Assembly (NCBI GenBank): GCA_963779225.1
Contig: CAVZWW010000001.1
Span: 682,001 to 746,000, forward strand
DNA: 64,000 nt
Source: CAVPCZ01 sp963779225
Lineage (GTDB): Bacteria; Bacteroidota; Ignavibacteria; UBA10030; UBA6906
Direction of reading: 5' to 3'
The notes under the pieces were generated by a model. It was not told the origin of the DNA. It did no database searches and was given only the letters and a program-made list of their open reading frames with translations. The position numbers were made by a program, and so were the translations under genes. Positions 52,840 to 62,113 of the stretch are shown piece by piece. Numbering within the stretch: position 1 is the first letter of the stretch; every line of letters starts with the position of its first letter.

Positions 52840-55050
52840 ATGAACACCTCCGCCCCACTCGACGAAGTCTACCGCGTTATTCATACCGACCACTACGATC
52901 CTTTCCGCGTGCTGGGAATGCATCGTGTTGATGTGGATGGCAAGCCGCGTGTTGCCGTCCGCGCCTTCCTTCCCGATGCGGCGCGCGCGTTTGTCATCCT
53001 CACCGGAAGTGGTGCGAAGAAAAAAGAACATGAGCTCGGGATGGTGCACGAGCTCGGCTTTTTTGAAGGACTGCTTCCAGGCCGTACAGACGTTCAACCA
53101 TACCGGTTGAAGAAGATTACGGCGGACGGTACGGTCGAGGAGTTCCATGATTCCTATTCATTTCTGCCGACGCTCACCGACGTGGATATGTACCTCTTCA
53201 GCGCGGGAAACCATCACAGGATCTATGAGAAGCTCGGCGCCCACCATGCGGTGGTGAACGGTACCGGTGGGGTGCAGTTTGCCGTATGGGCTCCTGGAGC
53301 GCGGAGTGTCAGTGTTATCGGCGAATTCAACGGCTGGGACCGCCGGGCTCATGCCATGCGCGTGCTGGGATCATCGGGGATCTGGGAGTTGTTCATCCCC
53401 GGGCTTCCGGAAGGGGTGCTCTATAAATTCCAGGTGAAGACCCAGACCGGATTTGTCATGGACAAGACCGACCCGTACGGCTTTGAAATGGAACTCCGTC
53501 CGCGCACGGGATCACGTGTGAACTTTCTGGGCGGCCACACCTGGCATGATGAGGCGTGGCTCGAGGACCGGCGCAAGGGAAACCAGCTCTCCCGCCCGAT
53601 GGCGGTCTACGAACTCCACCCCGGATCCTGGCAGGTCGGAAATGACGGGAATTGGCTCACCTACCGTGAACTGGCCGACCGCCTTATTCCGTACATCAAA
53701 CGGATGGGGTTTACGCATATCGAACTACTTCCCGTCATGGAACACCCGTTCGATGCATCCTGGGGATACCAGGTCACCGGTTACTTTGCACCGACCAGCC
53801 GATTCGGCACACCGCAGGAATTCATGGAATTCGTGGATCGGTGTCATCAGTCGGATATCGGTGTCATCCTGGATTGGGTACCCGCTCATTTCCCGCAGGA
53901 TCCTCACGCCCTCGGGCTCTTTGACGGCACCCATCTGTACGAACACGAGGACCCCCGCAAGGGTCTGCACCAGGACTGGGGAACCTTCATCTTCAATTAC
54001 GGGCGACATGAAGTCCGGAATTTCCTTCTCAGCAACGCGCTCTTCTGGGTTGACGTGTACCACATCGACGGACTTCGCATCGATGCAGTTGCCTCCATGC
54101 TCTATCTTGACTACTCCAGGAAGGCGGGGGAGTGGATCCCGAATCAGTACGGGGGGCGTGAGAATCTTGAGGCTATTGATCTGCTCCGCTCGATGAACAG
54201 CGTTCTTCATGACTACTTCCCCGGCGTGCTGACAATTGCCGAGGAATCCACGGCCTGGCCCGGCGTGACCACCCCCGTACATTTCGGCGGGCTCGGGTTT
54301 GACCTGAAGTGGAACATGGGATGGATGCACGACATGCTGGAGTACTTCTCAAAGGAGCCCGTCTATCGTGCCTACCACCACTCCAATCTGACATTCGCAC
54401 TTCTGTATGCGTTCAATGAGCGTTTTATTCTTCCCCTCTCCCATGACGAAGTTGTGCATGGCAAAGGATCGCTTCTGAACAAGATGCCGGGTGATCTCTG
54501 GCAGCGGTTCGCCAACCTGCGGGCGCTGTTCGGGCTCATGATCGGGTTTCCGGGGAAAAAACTCATGTTCATGGGGGGGGAATTCGGCCAGTGGGATGAA
54601 TGGAAACATGAACAGAGCCTGGACTGGCATCTGCTGCAGTGGGATACCCATCAGGGTCTGACCCGCTGGATGCAGGATCTCATGGGCACGTACACGCGCA
54701 GGCGGGCACTTCACGGTGTGGATTTCCATTATAGCGGGTTTGAATGGGTGGATTTCCACGACAGCGCTTCCAGTGTAATCTCCTTCGAGCGCCGGGCGTA
54801 CGATCCGGACGATTCCATCATCGTGGTATGCAATTTCACTCCCGTTTTGCGGACCGGTTATCGCATCGGGGTCCGGGAGCCGGGATGGTATCGTGAAGTC
54901 CTGAACAGCGATTCGGTGAGTTACGGGGGGAGTAACGCCGGAAACGGCGGGGGGGCGGAGGCGGAGCCCATCCCGTGTCACGGCCGGCCGTTCTCTCTCT
55001 CGCTCACACTCCCCCCTCTGGGGGTGCTCTTCCTTGACCGGCAGGTCTGA
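52840..55050 (+). CDS. glgB: 1,4-alpha-glucan branching enzyme
   Basis: A 736-residue GH13 branching enzyme that makes alpha-1,6 branches in glycogen. It has an N-terminal region and CBM48 module (VQFAVWAPGARSVSVIGEFN) and a GH13 barrel. Family motifs are VILDWVPAHFP, GLRIDAVASM with the nucleophile Asp, TIAEESTAW with the acid/base Glu and LPLSHDEVVHGKGS. The C-terminal all-beta domain ends with a glycine-rich stretch. Length matches bacterial GlgB. No other glycogen gene is adjacent. The ATG at 52840 has no strong ribosome site. Confidence 0.96.
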   Translation: MNTSAPLDEVYRVIHTDHYDPFRVLGMHRVDVDGKPRVAVRAFLPDAARAFVILTGSGAKKKEHELGMVHELGFFEGLLPGRTDVQPYRLKKITADGTVEEFHDSYSFLPTLTDVDMYLFSAGNHHRIYEKLGAHHAVVNGTGGVQFAVWAPGARSVSVIGEFNGWDRRAHAMRVLGSSGIWELFIPGLPEGVLYKFQVKTQTGFVMDKTDPYGFEMELRPRTGSRVNFLGGHTWHDEAWLEDRRKGNQLSRPMAVYELHPGSWQVGNDGNWLTYRELADRLIPYIKRMGFTHIELLPVMEHPFDASWGYQVTGYFAPTSRFGTPQEFMEFVDRCHQSDIGVILDWVPAHFPQDPHALGLFDGTHLYEHEDPRKGLHQDWGTFIFNYGRHEVRNFLLSNALFWVDVYHIDGLRIDAVASMLYLDYSRKAGEWIPNQYGGRENLEAIDLLRSMNSVLHDYFPGVLTIAEESTAWPGVTTPVHFGGLGFDLKWNMGWMHDMLEYFSKEPVYRAYHHSNLTFALLYAFNERFILPLSHDEVVHGKGSLLNKMPGDLWQRFANLRALFGLMIGFPGKKLMFMGGEFGQWDEWKHEQSLDWHLLQWDTHQGLTRWMQDLMGTYTRRRALHGVDFHYSGFEWVDFHDSASSVISFERRAYDPDDSIIVVCNFTPVLRTGYRIGVREPGWYREVLNSDSVSYGGSNAGNGGGAEAEPIPCHGRPFSLSLTLPPLGVLFLDRQV

Positions 55051-55090
55051 TCCCGCTTTCTGCTGCGACCATGCCCCCGGTGGAACCACT

Positions 55091-55122
55091 TTGATGCCCC
55101 CGGGTGTTCTTCTATATATATT
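55091..55122 (+). promoter_or_regulatory. Possible promoter TTGATG with TA-rich -10
   Basis: TTGATG (55091-55096) is followed by an alternating TA run (55113-55122). A TATATA at 55113-55118 would give a 16-base spacer; a TATATT at 55117-55122 gives 20. It is the only candidate before crtI. Moderate support only. Confidence 0.35.
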
Positions 55123-55161
55123 CATAGCGTATATCAACATTTTGCCCGGAAAATCTCGTAC

Positions 55162-56646
55162 GTGAAGCGTATAGCGGTGATCGGTTCAGGATTCGGCGGG
55201 CTTGCCGAGGCGATACGCCTTCAGGCAAAAGGGTTCGCCGTGACCGTTTTCGAGAAGCGGGCTCAGGTTGGCGGGCGTGCCTACCAGCTCCGGAAGAAGG
55301 GGTACACCTTTGATATGGGCCCCTCGCTTGTCACCGCGCCATTCATCATCGACAGGGTGTTCGAAGCCGCCGGCAAATCCCGAGGCGACTATGTGGACTT
55401 TGTCCCCCTTGATCCGTTTTACCGGATCTATTTCGCCGACGGGACCTTTATGGACTACACCGGCGATCCGGCACGGATGAAGGAGGAGATGGCAAAATTT
55501 CATCCCGGCGACGCGTTACAGTACGATCGGTTCTTTCAGGACATCCGGGGCATTTATGATGCGGTGATCACGGACGGACTCGGGTCCATACCTTTTCTCA
55601 CATGGAAGTCCTTTCTGAGTTTTGCCCCGCGTGCGCTGCGCCTCGGGGGTCTGCGTCCGGTGTACAGTTATGCCAGCAAGTATTTCCAGGATGAACGGAA
55701 CAGATTCGCGTTTTCGTTCCACCCGCTTTTCATCGGGGGGTCGCCTTTCCGCGCGCCATCGATTTACATCATGATCCCATACCTGGAACGCGAGGCCGGA
55801 GTCTGGTTTGCCCGGGGCGGTATGTACAGTCTCGTGAGGGCGTTTGAAAGGGTCTTCCGGGAGCTCGGAGGAACGGTTCTGACGAACGCCGAGGTGAATG
55901 AAATTGTTGTGGAAGACGGGAAAGCCCGGGGTGTTCGCGCGGGTGGTTCGTTCTATCCTGCTGATGCCGTCGTCTCCAACGGCGATGTGCCGTGGGTGTA
56001 CCGCAATCTGATCAAGCCGGAACACCGGACGCGGAAGTGGTCGGACCGTGCACTTGACCGGCTGCATATTTCTATGAGCTGTTTCCTCCTGTATATCGGA
56101 ACGCGCACGCAATATCCCCAGCTCAAACACCACACGCTGATTCTCAGCCACCGTTATCGTGGTCTGGTGGATGATATCTTCGAGCGGAAAATACTTCCTG
56201 ACGACTTCTCGCTCTATCTTCACGTGCCGACCCGCACGGATCCTTCGATGGCTCCCCCGGGCGGAGAGAGCATGTACCTCCTTGCACCGGTGCCGCATCT
56301 CGGAGGGAACGTCGACTGGACAGTCTCGGCCATTCCGTTCCGCGAGAAGATCCTGGATTTCCTCGAAAAAGACTTTGGCATGACCGGCCTCCGGAAGAAC
56401 ATCGAGGTGCTCGAGATGTTCACTCCCCTCGATTTCCAGAGCCAGCTGAATGCGTTCCGCGGCAACGCCTTCAGCATTGAACCGCGCCTGACCCAGAGCG
56501 CGCTTTTTCGTCCGCACAACCGGAGTGAGGAGATTCGCAATCTCTACTTCGTGGGTGCCGGGACTCATCCCGGCGGTGGCGTCCCCGGAGTATTGCTGGG
56601 TGCAGAGGCAACAGAAAAGTGTGTACTTGAGGATGTCTCCCCGTAG
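55162..56646 (+). CDS. crtI: Phytoene desaturase
   Basis: A 494-residue FAD-dependent CrtI-type desaturase that turns phytoene into lycopene in four steps. The N-terminal dinucleotide loop is IGSGFGGLAEAIRL, then EKRAQVGGRAYQL. The C-terminal FAD motif is NLYFVGAGTHPGGGVPGVLL, with the substrate-side FHPLFIGGSPFRAP region in between. The start is a GTG at 55162; the FAD loop begins right after it. Downstream crtB and crtE supply its substrate; the lycopene cyclase genes lie 5 kb downstream. Membrane-associated, cytoplasmic side. Confidence 0.95.
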   Translation: MKRIAVIGSGFGGLAEAIRLQAKGFAVTVFEKRAQVGGRAYQLRKKGYTFDMGPSLVTAPFIIDRVFEAAGKSRGDYVDFVPLDPFYRIYFADGTFMDYTGDPARMKEEMAKFHPGDALQYDRFFQDIRGIYDAVITDGLGSIPFLTWKSFLSFAPRALRLGGLRPVYSYASKYFQDERNRFAFSFHPLFIGGSPFRAPSIYIMIPYLEREAGVWFARGGMYSLVRAFERVFRELGGTVLTNAEVNEIVVEDGKARGVRAGGSFYPADAVVSNGDVPWVYRNLIKPEHRTRKWSDRALDRLHISMSCFLLYIGTRTQYPQLKHHTLILSHRYRGLVDDIFERKILPDDFSLYLHVPTRTDPSMAPPGGESMYLLAPVPHLGGNVDWTVSAIPFREKILDFLEKDFGMTGLRKNIEVLEMFTPLDFQSQLNAFRGNAFSIEPRLTQSALFRPHNRSEEIRNLYFVGAGTHPGGGVPGVLLGAEATEKCVLEDVSP

Positions 56647-56657
56647 GCGGGTTTTTT

Positions 56658-56685
56658 TTGCCTGGCGGGAGGAAACGCATAAATC
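56658..56685 (+). promoter_or_regulatory. Possible promoter TTGCCT-16-TAAATC
   Basis: -35 TTGCCT (56658-56663) and -10 TAAATC (56680-56685), 16 apart, overlapping a T8 run just after crtI. It could drive the CarH-like regulator separately from crtI. Weak support. Confidence 0.3.
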
Positions 56686-56705
56686 GTTGAAAACACATCA
56701 TTCAT

Positions 56706-57638
56706 ATGCCGGGCGTCCCCATGCATAAAACAGTACTCTCTACGGTGGATGTCGCAAGACTGTTCAACGTAACGGAAACCACGGTCAAACGGTGGGCTGA
56801 CGAAGGGACGTTGAAGTGCCAGAAGACGCCGGGCGGTCACCGGAAGTTTCCTGTCCGCAATGTCATTGACTTTGCCGAAAAGAACAACTTCGAGCCGACC
56901 GGTATTCTCACCATGCCCGATTATGATGGGCTCGGGTCGGCAATACAGGTGGCTATTCTGCGCCGTGACTTTCCGTCGCTTGTGAGGGCGTTTATCGAAA
57001 AGGCGCTTTCGCCGGACCGCTCGGACCTGCACACGTTTTTTTCCTTCCTGTACGAACACCGGATTCAGTTGTGGGAGATCTACGATCTGGTATTACGCCC
57101 GGGCATGGCTGAAATCGGGGAGCGCTGGGTGAGGGGGGAAATCGGCGTCAGTCAGGAGCACCGCGCGTCGTACGAGACGCTGGATGCGCTGGCGCGTCTT
57201 CAGGCAGAGATTCTGATAAAACCGCAAACGCAGGAGTCCGTGCTCTTCGCCTGCCTGGGCGATGAGCTGCATGAGATCGGGTTGCGTTGTGCCTCGTATC
57301 TCTTCGAAGCGGAGGGATGGACCACACATTATATCGGGGCGAGGACGCCCTCGCCCGCCATCGTCACTGCGCTTGGGGAACTCAAACCATCGGTTGTGGC
57401 GTTGTCTATTACGAATGCCTCCGATCCCGGGCAGCTCCGCCAGGACATCACGGGTATCGCTCATGCAGCACGTTCCCGTAACATACGGCTGATTCTGGGC
57501 GGCACGGGCATTCCCGCCGAGGTCCTGGACACAAAATTGTACGACGGACTCCTCAGGTCCTCCCGGGCCATTCACACCTACATTGATCAGTATATGCAGG
57601 ACCGGCGCCGGAGCGGCGCAGCTCCACAGACACCGTAG
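56706..57638 (+). CDS. CarH/LitR-type B12-dependent MerR photoreceptor regulator
   Basis: A 310-residue regulator. The N-terminal MerR/BldC-like helix-turn-helix (residues 12-48, TVDVARLFNVTETTVKRWAD, TPGGHRKF) binds DNA. The middle helix bundle has the CarH light-sensing pattern Trp141-x9-Glu151-His152. The cobalamin-binding domain (about residues 178-300) has Glu187-x-His189-x-x-Gly192, whose His is the expected axial ligand. Relatives repress carotenoid genes in the dark as tetramers and release DNA when light breaks the adenosylcobalamin bond. It sits between crtI and crtB, so it probably controls this cluster. Start at 56706 or the next ATG at 56721; no strong ribosome site. Confidence 0.9.
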   Translation: MPGVPMHKTVLSTVDVARLFNVTETTVKRWADEGTLKCQKTPGGHRKFPVRNVIDFAEKNNFEPTGILTMPDYDGLGSAIQVAILRRDFPSLVRAFIEKALSPDRSDLHTFFSFLYEHRIQLWEIYDLVLRPGMAEIGERWVRGEIGVSQEHRASYETLDALARLQAEILIKPQTQESVLFACLGDELHEIGLRCASYLFEAEGWTTHYIGARTPSPAIVTALGELKPSVVALSITNASDPGQLRQDITGIAHAARSRNIRLILGGTGIPAEVLDTKLYDGLLRSSRAIHTYIDQYMQDRRRSGAAPQTP

Positions 57639-57724
57639 TTCGATGCCTGAACAGCACGAATGGTGAAGGATTGCGGCAACCGGTCCGACCCGGCAAAGAG
57701 GGGGACTGCAACGGTAGAGGAAAG

Positions 57725-58696
57725 ATGAACGCGGGACATTCGGTCGACACATTTGATCAGGCGCGTCTGCACGCGCGGCACTATGCAAAGACGTTCTACT
57801 TTGCATCGCATGTTCTTCCCCGCCGGAAACGGGAGGCGGCGTATGCGGTGTATGCGTTTTGCCGCCGGGCGGACAATATCGTGGATGATGCCGGAAATGA
57901 TCCTGCAGAGCGGAGCCGGGCGGTCGTTTTGCTCGAAGAGTTGCGGGAGGAACTTCATGATGTGTATGACGGTCCTGCCGACGCCGGACGCTGGTTGGCG
58001 TTGCGGACGACCGTCCGTGCGTTCGGCATTCCGCGGGACTATTTCCTCGACCTCCTTCGCGGCGTGGAAATGGATTTACTCAAGTCCCGCTTTGCCACAT
58101 TTGCAGAGCTCGAGGAGTACTGCTATTGCGTCGCTTCGGTCGTGGGACTGATCATGGCCCGGATATTCGGCGTGTCCACTCCCGAGGCTCTGCGGCATGC
58201 GGCGGAGCTCGGCACGGCAATGCAGTTGACCAATATTCTGCGGGACGTCGGTGAAGACCTGCGCATGGGCCGCATCTACCTGCCGCAGGATGAGCTGACA
58301 CGGTTCGGTGTGAGCGAGAGCGATCTTCAAGCCGGGCGTCCGGAGGGTCCCTTGCGGGCGTTGCTGGAGTTTCAGGTGAGCCGTGCGCGCTCAGGCTACC
58401 GGTCAGCCGGTCCGGGTATCGCGATGATTCCCGATGACGGCTCCCGGTTCTGCGCCGAACTGATGAGCACGCTCTACAGCAAAATCCTGGACGCCGTGGA
58501 AGCCAACCGGTACGATGTGTTTACCCGGCGGGCGTACGTCCCGTTGCCGACCAAGATACGGGTTGCCGCTGCGATTGGTATGCGCAGGTTGAAAACCCGC
58601 CGGTCTACCCCTCCAGCGGCGGGGCACGGTCACGACATAAAGGGGAACACCACCTATCACGCAGAATCAAGCGTACGCGCTTCTTTGCACGAATGA
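57725..58696 (+). CDS. crtB: Phytoene synthase
   Basis: A 323-residue squalene/phytoene synthase family enzyme joining two geranylgeranyl diphosphates. The first aspartate-rich motif is FCRRADNIVDDAGND near residue 46, and the second is TNILRDVGEDLRMGR. YCYCVASVVGLIMARIFG matches the family. The start at 57725 has AGAGGAA directly upstream; the frame extends to 57671 without similarity. The basic 35-residue C-terminal tail looks disordered. crtE follows 25 bases downstream. Confidence 0.95.
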   Translation: MNAGHSVDTFDQARLHARHYAKTFYFASHVLPRRKREAAYAVYAFCRRADNIVDDAGNDPAERSRAVVLLEELREELHDVYDGPADAGRWLALRTTVRAFGIPRDYFLDLLRGVEMDLLKSRFATFAELEEYCYCVASVVGLIMARIFGVSTPEALRHAAELGTAMQLTNILRDVGEDLRMGRIYLPQDELTRFGVSESDLQAGRPEGPLRALLEFQVSRARSGYRSAGPGIAMIPDDGSRFCAELMSTLYSKILDAVEANRYDVFTRRAYVPLPTKIRVAAAIGMRRLKTRRSTPPAAGHGHDIKGNTTYHAESSVRASLHE

Positions 58697-58721
58697 TCAT
58701 CAGCGACGGAAGAACAGATCT

Positions 58722-59609
58722 ATGAACATGACTGCACAGCAATACCCCCCGGAGAACGGACTTTCTCTGGATATCGACGGGGTTATCATGCTCTCCGTGG
58801 CGGCTGTTGAACCCGCCCCTCTCCGGGAAGTGCTCAGGCAATCGACGGCCGGGGGGAAGCGTCTCCGTCCGCTCTTGGCAGCCCTTTCCTGTGTTGCGGC
58901 GGGAGGGCAGGAGGCGGATACACTTGAGGCGGGAGCAGCACTGGAACTTCTGCATGCCTCCTCTCTGGTGCACGACGACATCATGGATCATGCGGAATTG
59001 CGCCGCGGCATGCCCACGGTGTACCGGCGGCACGGCATCCCCATGGCAATCGTGGCTGGTGACGCCCTTCTGGCTCTTGCATTCCGTTTGATCCAGCGCG
59101 TACAATCACCCCGGAAAGACCGTATTCTCGAGACCTTCACCAGCTGCTTTCTGGATCTCTGTGCGGGCCAATCCGCCGATATTCTGCCTGAAGCATCAAG
59201 CCTTGGCGATGCCGAAAGTCATCGGTGGATGGTGGAACGCAAAACGGCGCGTCTGGTCGAAGCCTGCACGCGTATAGGGGCGTTGCTGGGCACGGGTGAT
59301 GAGAGGCGTGTGAATGCGCTGGGTCGGTTCGGTCTATCATTGGGGCTGGCCTATCAGGCCACGGATGACCTGCTGGATGCCATCGGGAGCGAACAGGAGA
59401 CTGGTAAGTCTGTGGGGACGGATGTGTTGAACGGTCGTCAGACCTTTCTGACCCTGGCCTATGCATCCACGGATCACCTGGCCGCCATTCGCAGTATGGT
59501 GGATTCGTGCACGGACGGGGCCCTTCACGCGCTGAATACGTTGCCTGAATCCCCGGCACGTGAACGCCTCGCAGAACTCGCCCTCGCGCTTCTCGACCGG
59601 AAACAGTAG
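58722..59609 (+). CDS. crtE: Geranylgeranyl diphosphate synthase (polyprenyl synthetase)
   Basis: A 295-residue trans-isoprenyl diphosphate synthase. The FARM motif is LVHDDIMDHAELRRG (DDxxD) and the SARM is YQATDDLLDAIG. The chain length it makes cannot be fixed by eye; C20 is inferred from crtB beside it. At the C-terminal side, GTDVLNGRQTFLTLAY holds the usual lysine-less variant region. The stop is 2 bases before the photolyase start, so the two are co-transcribed. The start at 58722 has ACGGAAG upstream; 58728 is also possible. Confidence 0.9.
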   Translation: MNMTAQQYPPENGLSLDIDGVIMLSVAAVEPAPLREVLRQSTAGGKRLRPLLAALSCVAAGGQEADTLEAGAALELLHASSLVHDDIMDHAELRRGMPTVYRRHGIPMAIVAGDALLALAFRLIQRVQSPRKDRILETFTSCFLDLCAGQSADILPEASSLGDAESHRWMVERKTARLVEACTRIGALLGTGDERRVNALGRFGLSLGLAYQATDDLLDAIGSEQETGKSVGTDVLNGRQTFLTLAYASTDHLAAIRSMVDSCTDGALHALNTLPESPARERLAELALALLDRKQ

Positions 59610-59611
59610 GC

Positions 59612-61045
59612 ATGCCCCCCGCGGAAAAAAAGCACCGGCGAATTGTCGTGTGGATGCGGCGGGCGTTAAGGGTGGATGACAATACCCCGCTCTGGCAGGC
59701 CATGCAGGATGCGGAGGAAGTGATCCCTCTCCTCGTCCTTCGTGATTCTGCGGAATATCGATCGGACGCGCCGAGACGCCGGTTTCTCCGCGGGGCCATC
59801 GCCGATCTGGACGGGAGGCTTCGTGACCGCGGATCGCAGCTGCATATCCGGGTCGGCCGGCCGCAAGAACAGGTTCCTTCTGCGGCAGCGGCATACCATG
59901 CGGACGCGGTGTATGCCGCCCGCGCCTATGATGCGCCAGCTATGGACCGGGATGCCCGTCTGGAGCACGATCTTCAACGTCTTGGAGTGGCGTGGATGAC
60001 GCTCAAAGACCGGGTCTTGCGCGAGGGGACGGAAATCCTGAACGCCGGGGGGGCTCCATACAAAGTCTTCACCCCATATAAGAAGGTCTGGCTCGCAGCT
60101 GGCGACGATGTCCCCCGCGTGCTTCCGGCACCCAGAAGGATCAGTCCGGTGCCGCTGGCGAAAGGGAGCATATCCCTTTCGTCGATGCCGGGTTTCAGGG
60201 GCGTTGAAGAAGGCGGGGGTGAGAGTGCCGCGCTGGATCGTCTGCGGGTGTTTACACGGTCGGGGATCCATCGGTATAGCACTCTACGGGATTTTCCCGG
60301 GGTGGACGGCACATCGCGGCTCTCGGCGCATTTGTCCGTGGGGACCATTTCCCCGCGAAAGGTGTACTGGGCGGCACGGAGAGCCGGGGAACGGTCGAAA
60401 CCCGGGGGGAAGGCCGGCATCGACACCTATGTCGGTGAGCTCATCTGGCGTGAATTCTACCACCAGATCCTCTCAAACTTCCCGTTTGTCCTGCACACAT
60501 CATTCAAGGAAGAAATGCGGACCATCCGGTGGCGCAAGAGCGAGTCGAGGTTTGCGCGGTGGGCATCCGGAGAGACGGGATACCCGATCGTGGATGCGGC
60601 CATGCGACAGCTGAACAGCGAAGGATGGATGCACAACCGGGCGCGCATGATTGTCGCCTCCTTCCTCACCAAGGACCTTCATCTGAACTGGCAGGAGGGG
60701 GAACGGTATTTTTTCGGGAGGCTCATTGACGCCGATTTCGCCTCCAACAACGGAGGGTGGCAGTGGAGTGCAGGAACCGGGACTGACGCATCTCCCTGGT
60801 TCAGAATCTTCAATCCGGTGAGCCAGGGAAAGAAATTTGATCCGGAGGGCGCGTACGTCCGGCGCTACGTGCCCGAGCTGTCGTCCGTGCCGGTGACACT
60901 GATTCATGAGCCCTGGAAAATGTCCCGGCAGGACCAGGAAGCCGTCGCGTGCAGGATCGGGCGCGAGTATCCCGCTCCCATGGTGGACCACGGCGAACAG
61001 CGCATTCTTACGATGGAATTGTACAAAACTTCCCGCACACAGTGA
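59612..61045 (+). CDS. phrB: Deoxyribodipyrimidine photolyase
   Basis: A 477-residue cryptochrome/photolyase family protein. The N-terminal antenna domain starts VVWMRRALRVDDNTPLWQAM. The FAD-binding helical domain has GELIWREFYHQIL, GYPIVDAAMRQLNSEGWMHN and DADFASNNGGWQWSAGTGTD, which match class I CPD photolyases. It repairs UV-induced pyrimidine dimers with blue light. Co-location with carotenoid genes and a light-sensing regulator suggests a joint light response. crtZ starts 9 bases after the stop. Confidence 0.95.
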   Translation: MPPAEKKHRRIVVWMRRALRVDDNTPLWQAMQDAEEVIPLLVLRDSAEYRSDAPRRRFLRGAIADLDGRLRDRGSQLHIRVGRPQEQVPSAAAAYHADAVYAARAYDAPAMDRDARLEHDLQRLGVAWMTLKDRVLREGTEILNAGGAPYKVFTPYKKVWLAAGDDVPRVLPAPRRISPVPLAKGSISLSSMPGFRGVEEGGGESAALDRLRVFTRSGIHRYSTLRDFPGVDGTSRLSAHLSVGTISPRKVYWAARRAGERSKPGGKAGIDTYVGELIWREFYHQILSNFPFVLHTSFKEEMRTIRWRKSESRFARWASGETGYPIVDAAMRQLNSEGWMHNRARMIVASFLTKDLHLNWQEGERYFFGRLIDADFASNNGGWQWSAGTGTDASPWFRIFNPVSQGKKFDPEGAYVRRYVPELSSVPVTLIHEPWKMSRQDQEAVACRIGREYPAPMVDHGEQRILTMELYKTSRTQ

Positions 61046-61054
61046 GGGTTCCCT

Positions 61055-61513
61055 ATGCTCCGTTTTAGCCTTATCGTGCTCGTGGCCTTTGTCGCCATGG
61101 AATTCTTCTCCTACCTTGTGCACCGGTTTGTGTATCACAAGCTCCTGTGGATCTTCCACAAGAGCCACCATACACCACGGACCGGTCCCTTTGAGTGGAA
61201 CGACATCTTTCCTCTGGTGTTCGCCTCCTCAAGCATCTATCTGATGTCCTACGCGGTTGCCGATCCAGGCAGGATGGATCTGCTTGCGCTCGCCATCGGG
61301 ATTGCCCTCTATGGCATGGTGTATTTCGTCATTCACGACATGTACGTTCACCGCCGGGTCAAGAACCTGACGTTCCGGGTGCCCTATTTGCAGCGGGTAA
61401 AAAAAGCCCATATGGTGCATCATCTGTACGGCGAAGAGCCGTACGGGCTGCTTCTCTTCCCGTTGCCCCGGGATCTGCGAAGCAAGCTGGCGCAGGAAGA
61501 CGAAGCGCGATAA
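61055..61513 (+). CDS. crtZ: Beta-carotene hydroxylase
   Basis: A 152-residue membrane di-iron hydroxylase that adds 3-hydroxyl groups to beta-ionone rings, giving zeaxanthin. The histidine clusters are all present: HRFVYH, HKSHH, HDMYVHRR and HMVHH. About three or four membrane helices surround them. GAGGGT lies 5 bases before the ATG at 61055. Length is normal for CrtZ. Confidence 0.93.
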   Translation: MLRFSLIVLVAFVAMEFFSYLVHRFVYHKLLWIFHKSHHTPRTGPFEWNDIFPLVFASSSIYLMSYAVADPGRMDLLALAIGIALYGMVYFVIHDMYVHRRVKNLTFRVPYLQRVKKAHMVHHLYGEEPYGLLLFPLPRDLRSKLAQEDEAR

Positions 61514-61549
61514 GCCGACCCGCCACCGGCAGCGGCGGGTGAGAGAATC

Positions 61550-62113
61550 ATGATAGCAGGACTGTTACTGTTTGCGGCGTTCTCGCTGGAGCGCGCCTTC
61601 ATCGTTGATGCGACTGCGGAGGTATCGTTCACCCTTCGTGCACATCCGGATACGGTGCGGGTGCGGCTTGCGGATATCGGCCTTCTCTCCCGTAACATGC
61701 CGGGTGTCGTCGAAATCCGCAATGCGGGAGGGAACAGGTACCTCTATTGTACGGAGAGGGAAATCCCTTTTTCCGGGACGGCCCGCAATGCATTCAGCAT
61801 AGAGCGTACTTCAACGCACGACGGTACGGTCCTGTACCGGACATCTGATACACAGGCACAAAACTGGATGTCATACCGTCTCAGTCCGTCTCCCGGCGGC
61901 GGCGGGACGACACGTGTGGACCTCCGTCTGCGCGTGCGCCTCGTTCGCGATTCCGGTACGGAGATTCACCTTCTGGCTCCTGTGCTGGGCGAGAGCTTCA
62001 TCAGCGAGCAGATGGAAAAGGACCTCCACTCGATGCTGGAAGAATTTTCCGATCGTGCTGTCCGGGAACTGGAAGCGGATACGTCCGCCGTAACCGCAAA
62101 AGGAAGACCGTGA
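61550..62113 (+). CDS. SRPBCC/START-like protein, function unknown
   Basis: A 187-residue protein with one N-terminal hydrophobic stretch (MIAGLLLFAAFSLERAFIVD) and a beta-rich fold with a long C-terminal helix (FISEQMEKDLHSMLEEFSDR), as in SRPBCC/START lipid-binding proteins. No catalytic motif is seen. Its stop overlaps the lycopene cyclase start by 4 bases (GTGATG). In a carotenoid operon a lipid- or pigment-carrier role is the natural guess, but it is only an inference. Confidence 0.6.
   Translation: MIAGLLLFAAFSLERAFIVDATAEVSFTLRAHPDTVRVRLADIGLLSRNMPGVVEIRNAGGNRYLYCTEREIPFSGTARNAFSIERTSTHDGTVLYRTSDTQAQNWMSYRLSPSPGGGGTTRVDLRLRVRLVRDSGTEIHLLAPVLGESFISEQMEKDLHSMLEEFSDRAVRELEADTSAVTAKGRP

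Noticed and set aside
55516..56568. 350-codon open frame on the minus strand inside crtI
   Set aside because: Shadow of crtI; composition (Arg/His/Pro-rich) does not resemble a protein, and crtI is certain.
56641..56670. T8 run after crtI as an intrinsic terminator
   Set aside because: The preceding stem (CCCG/CGGG) is only 4 bp, too weak.
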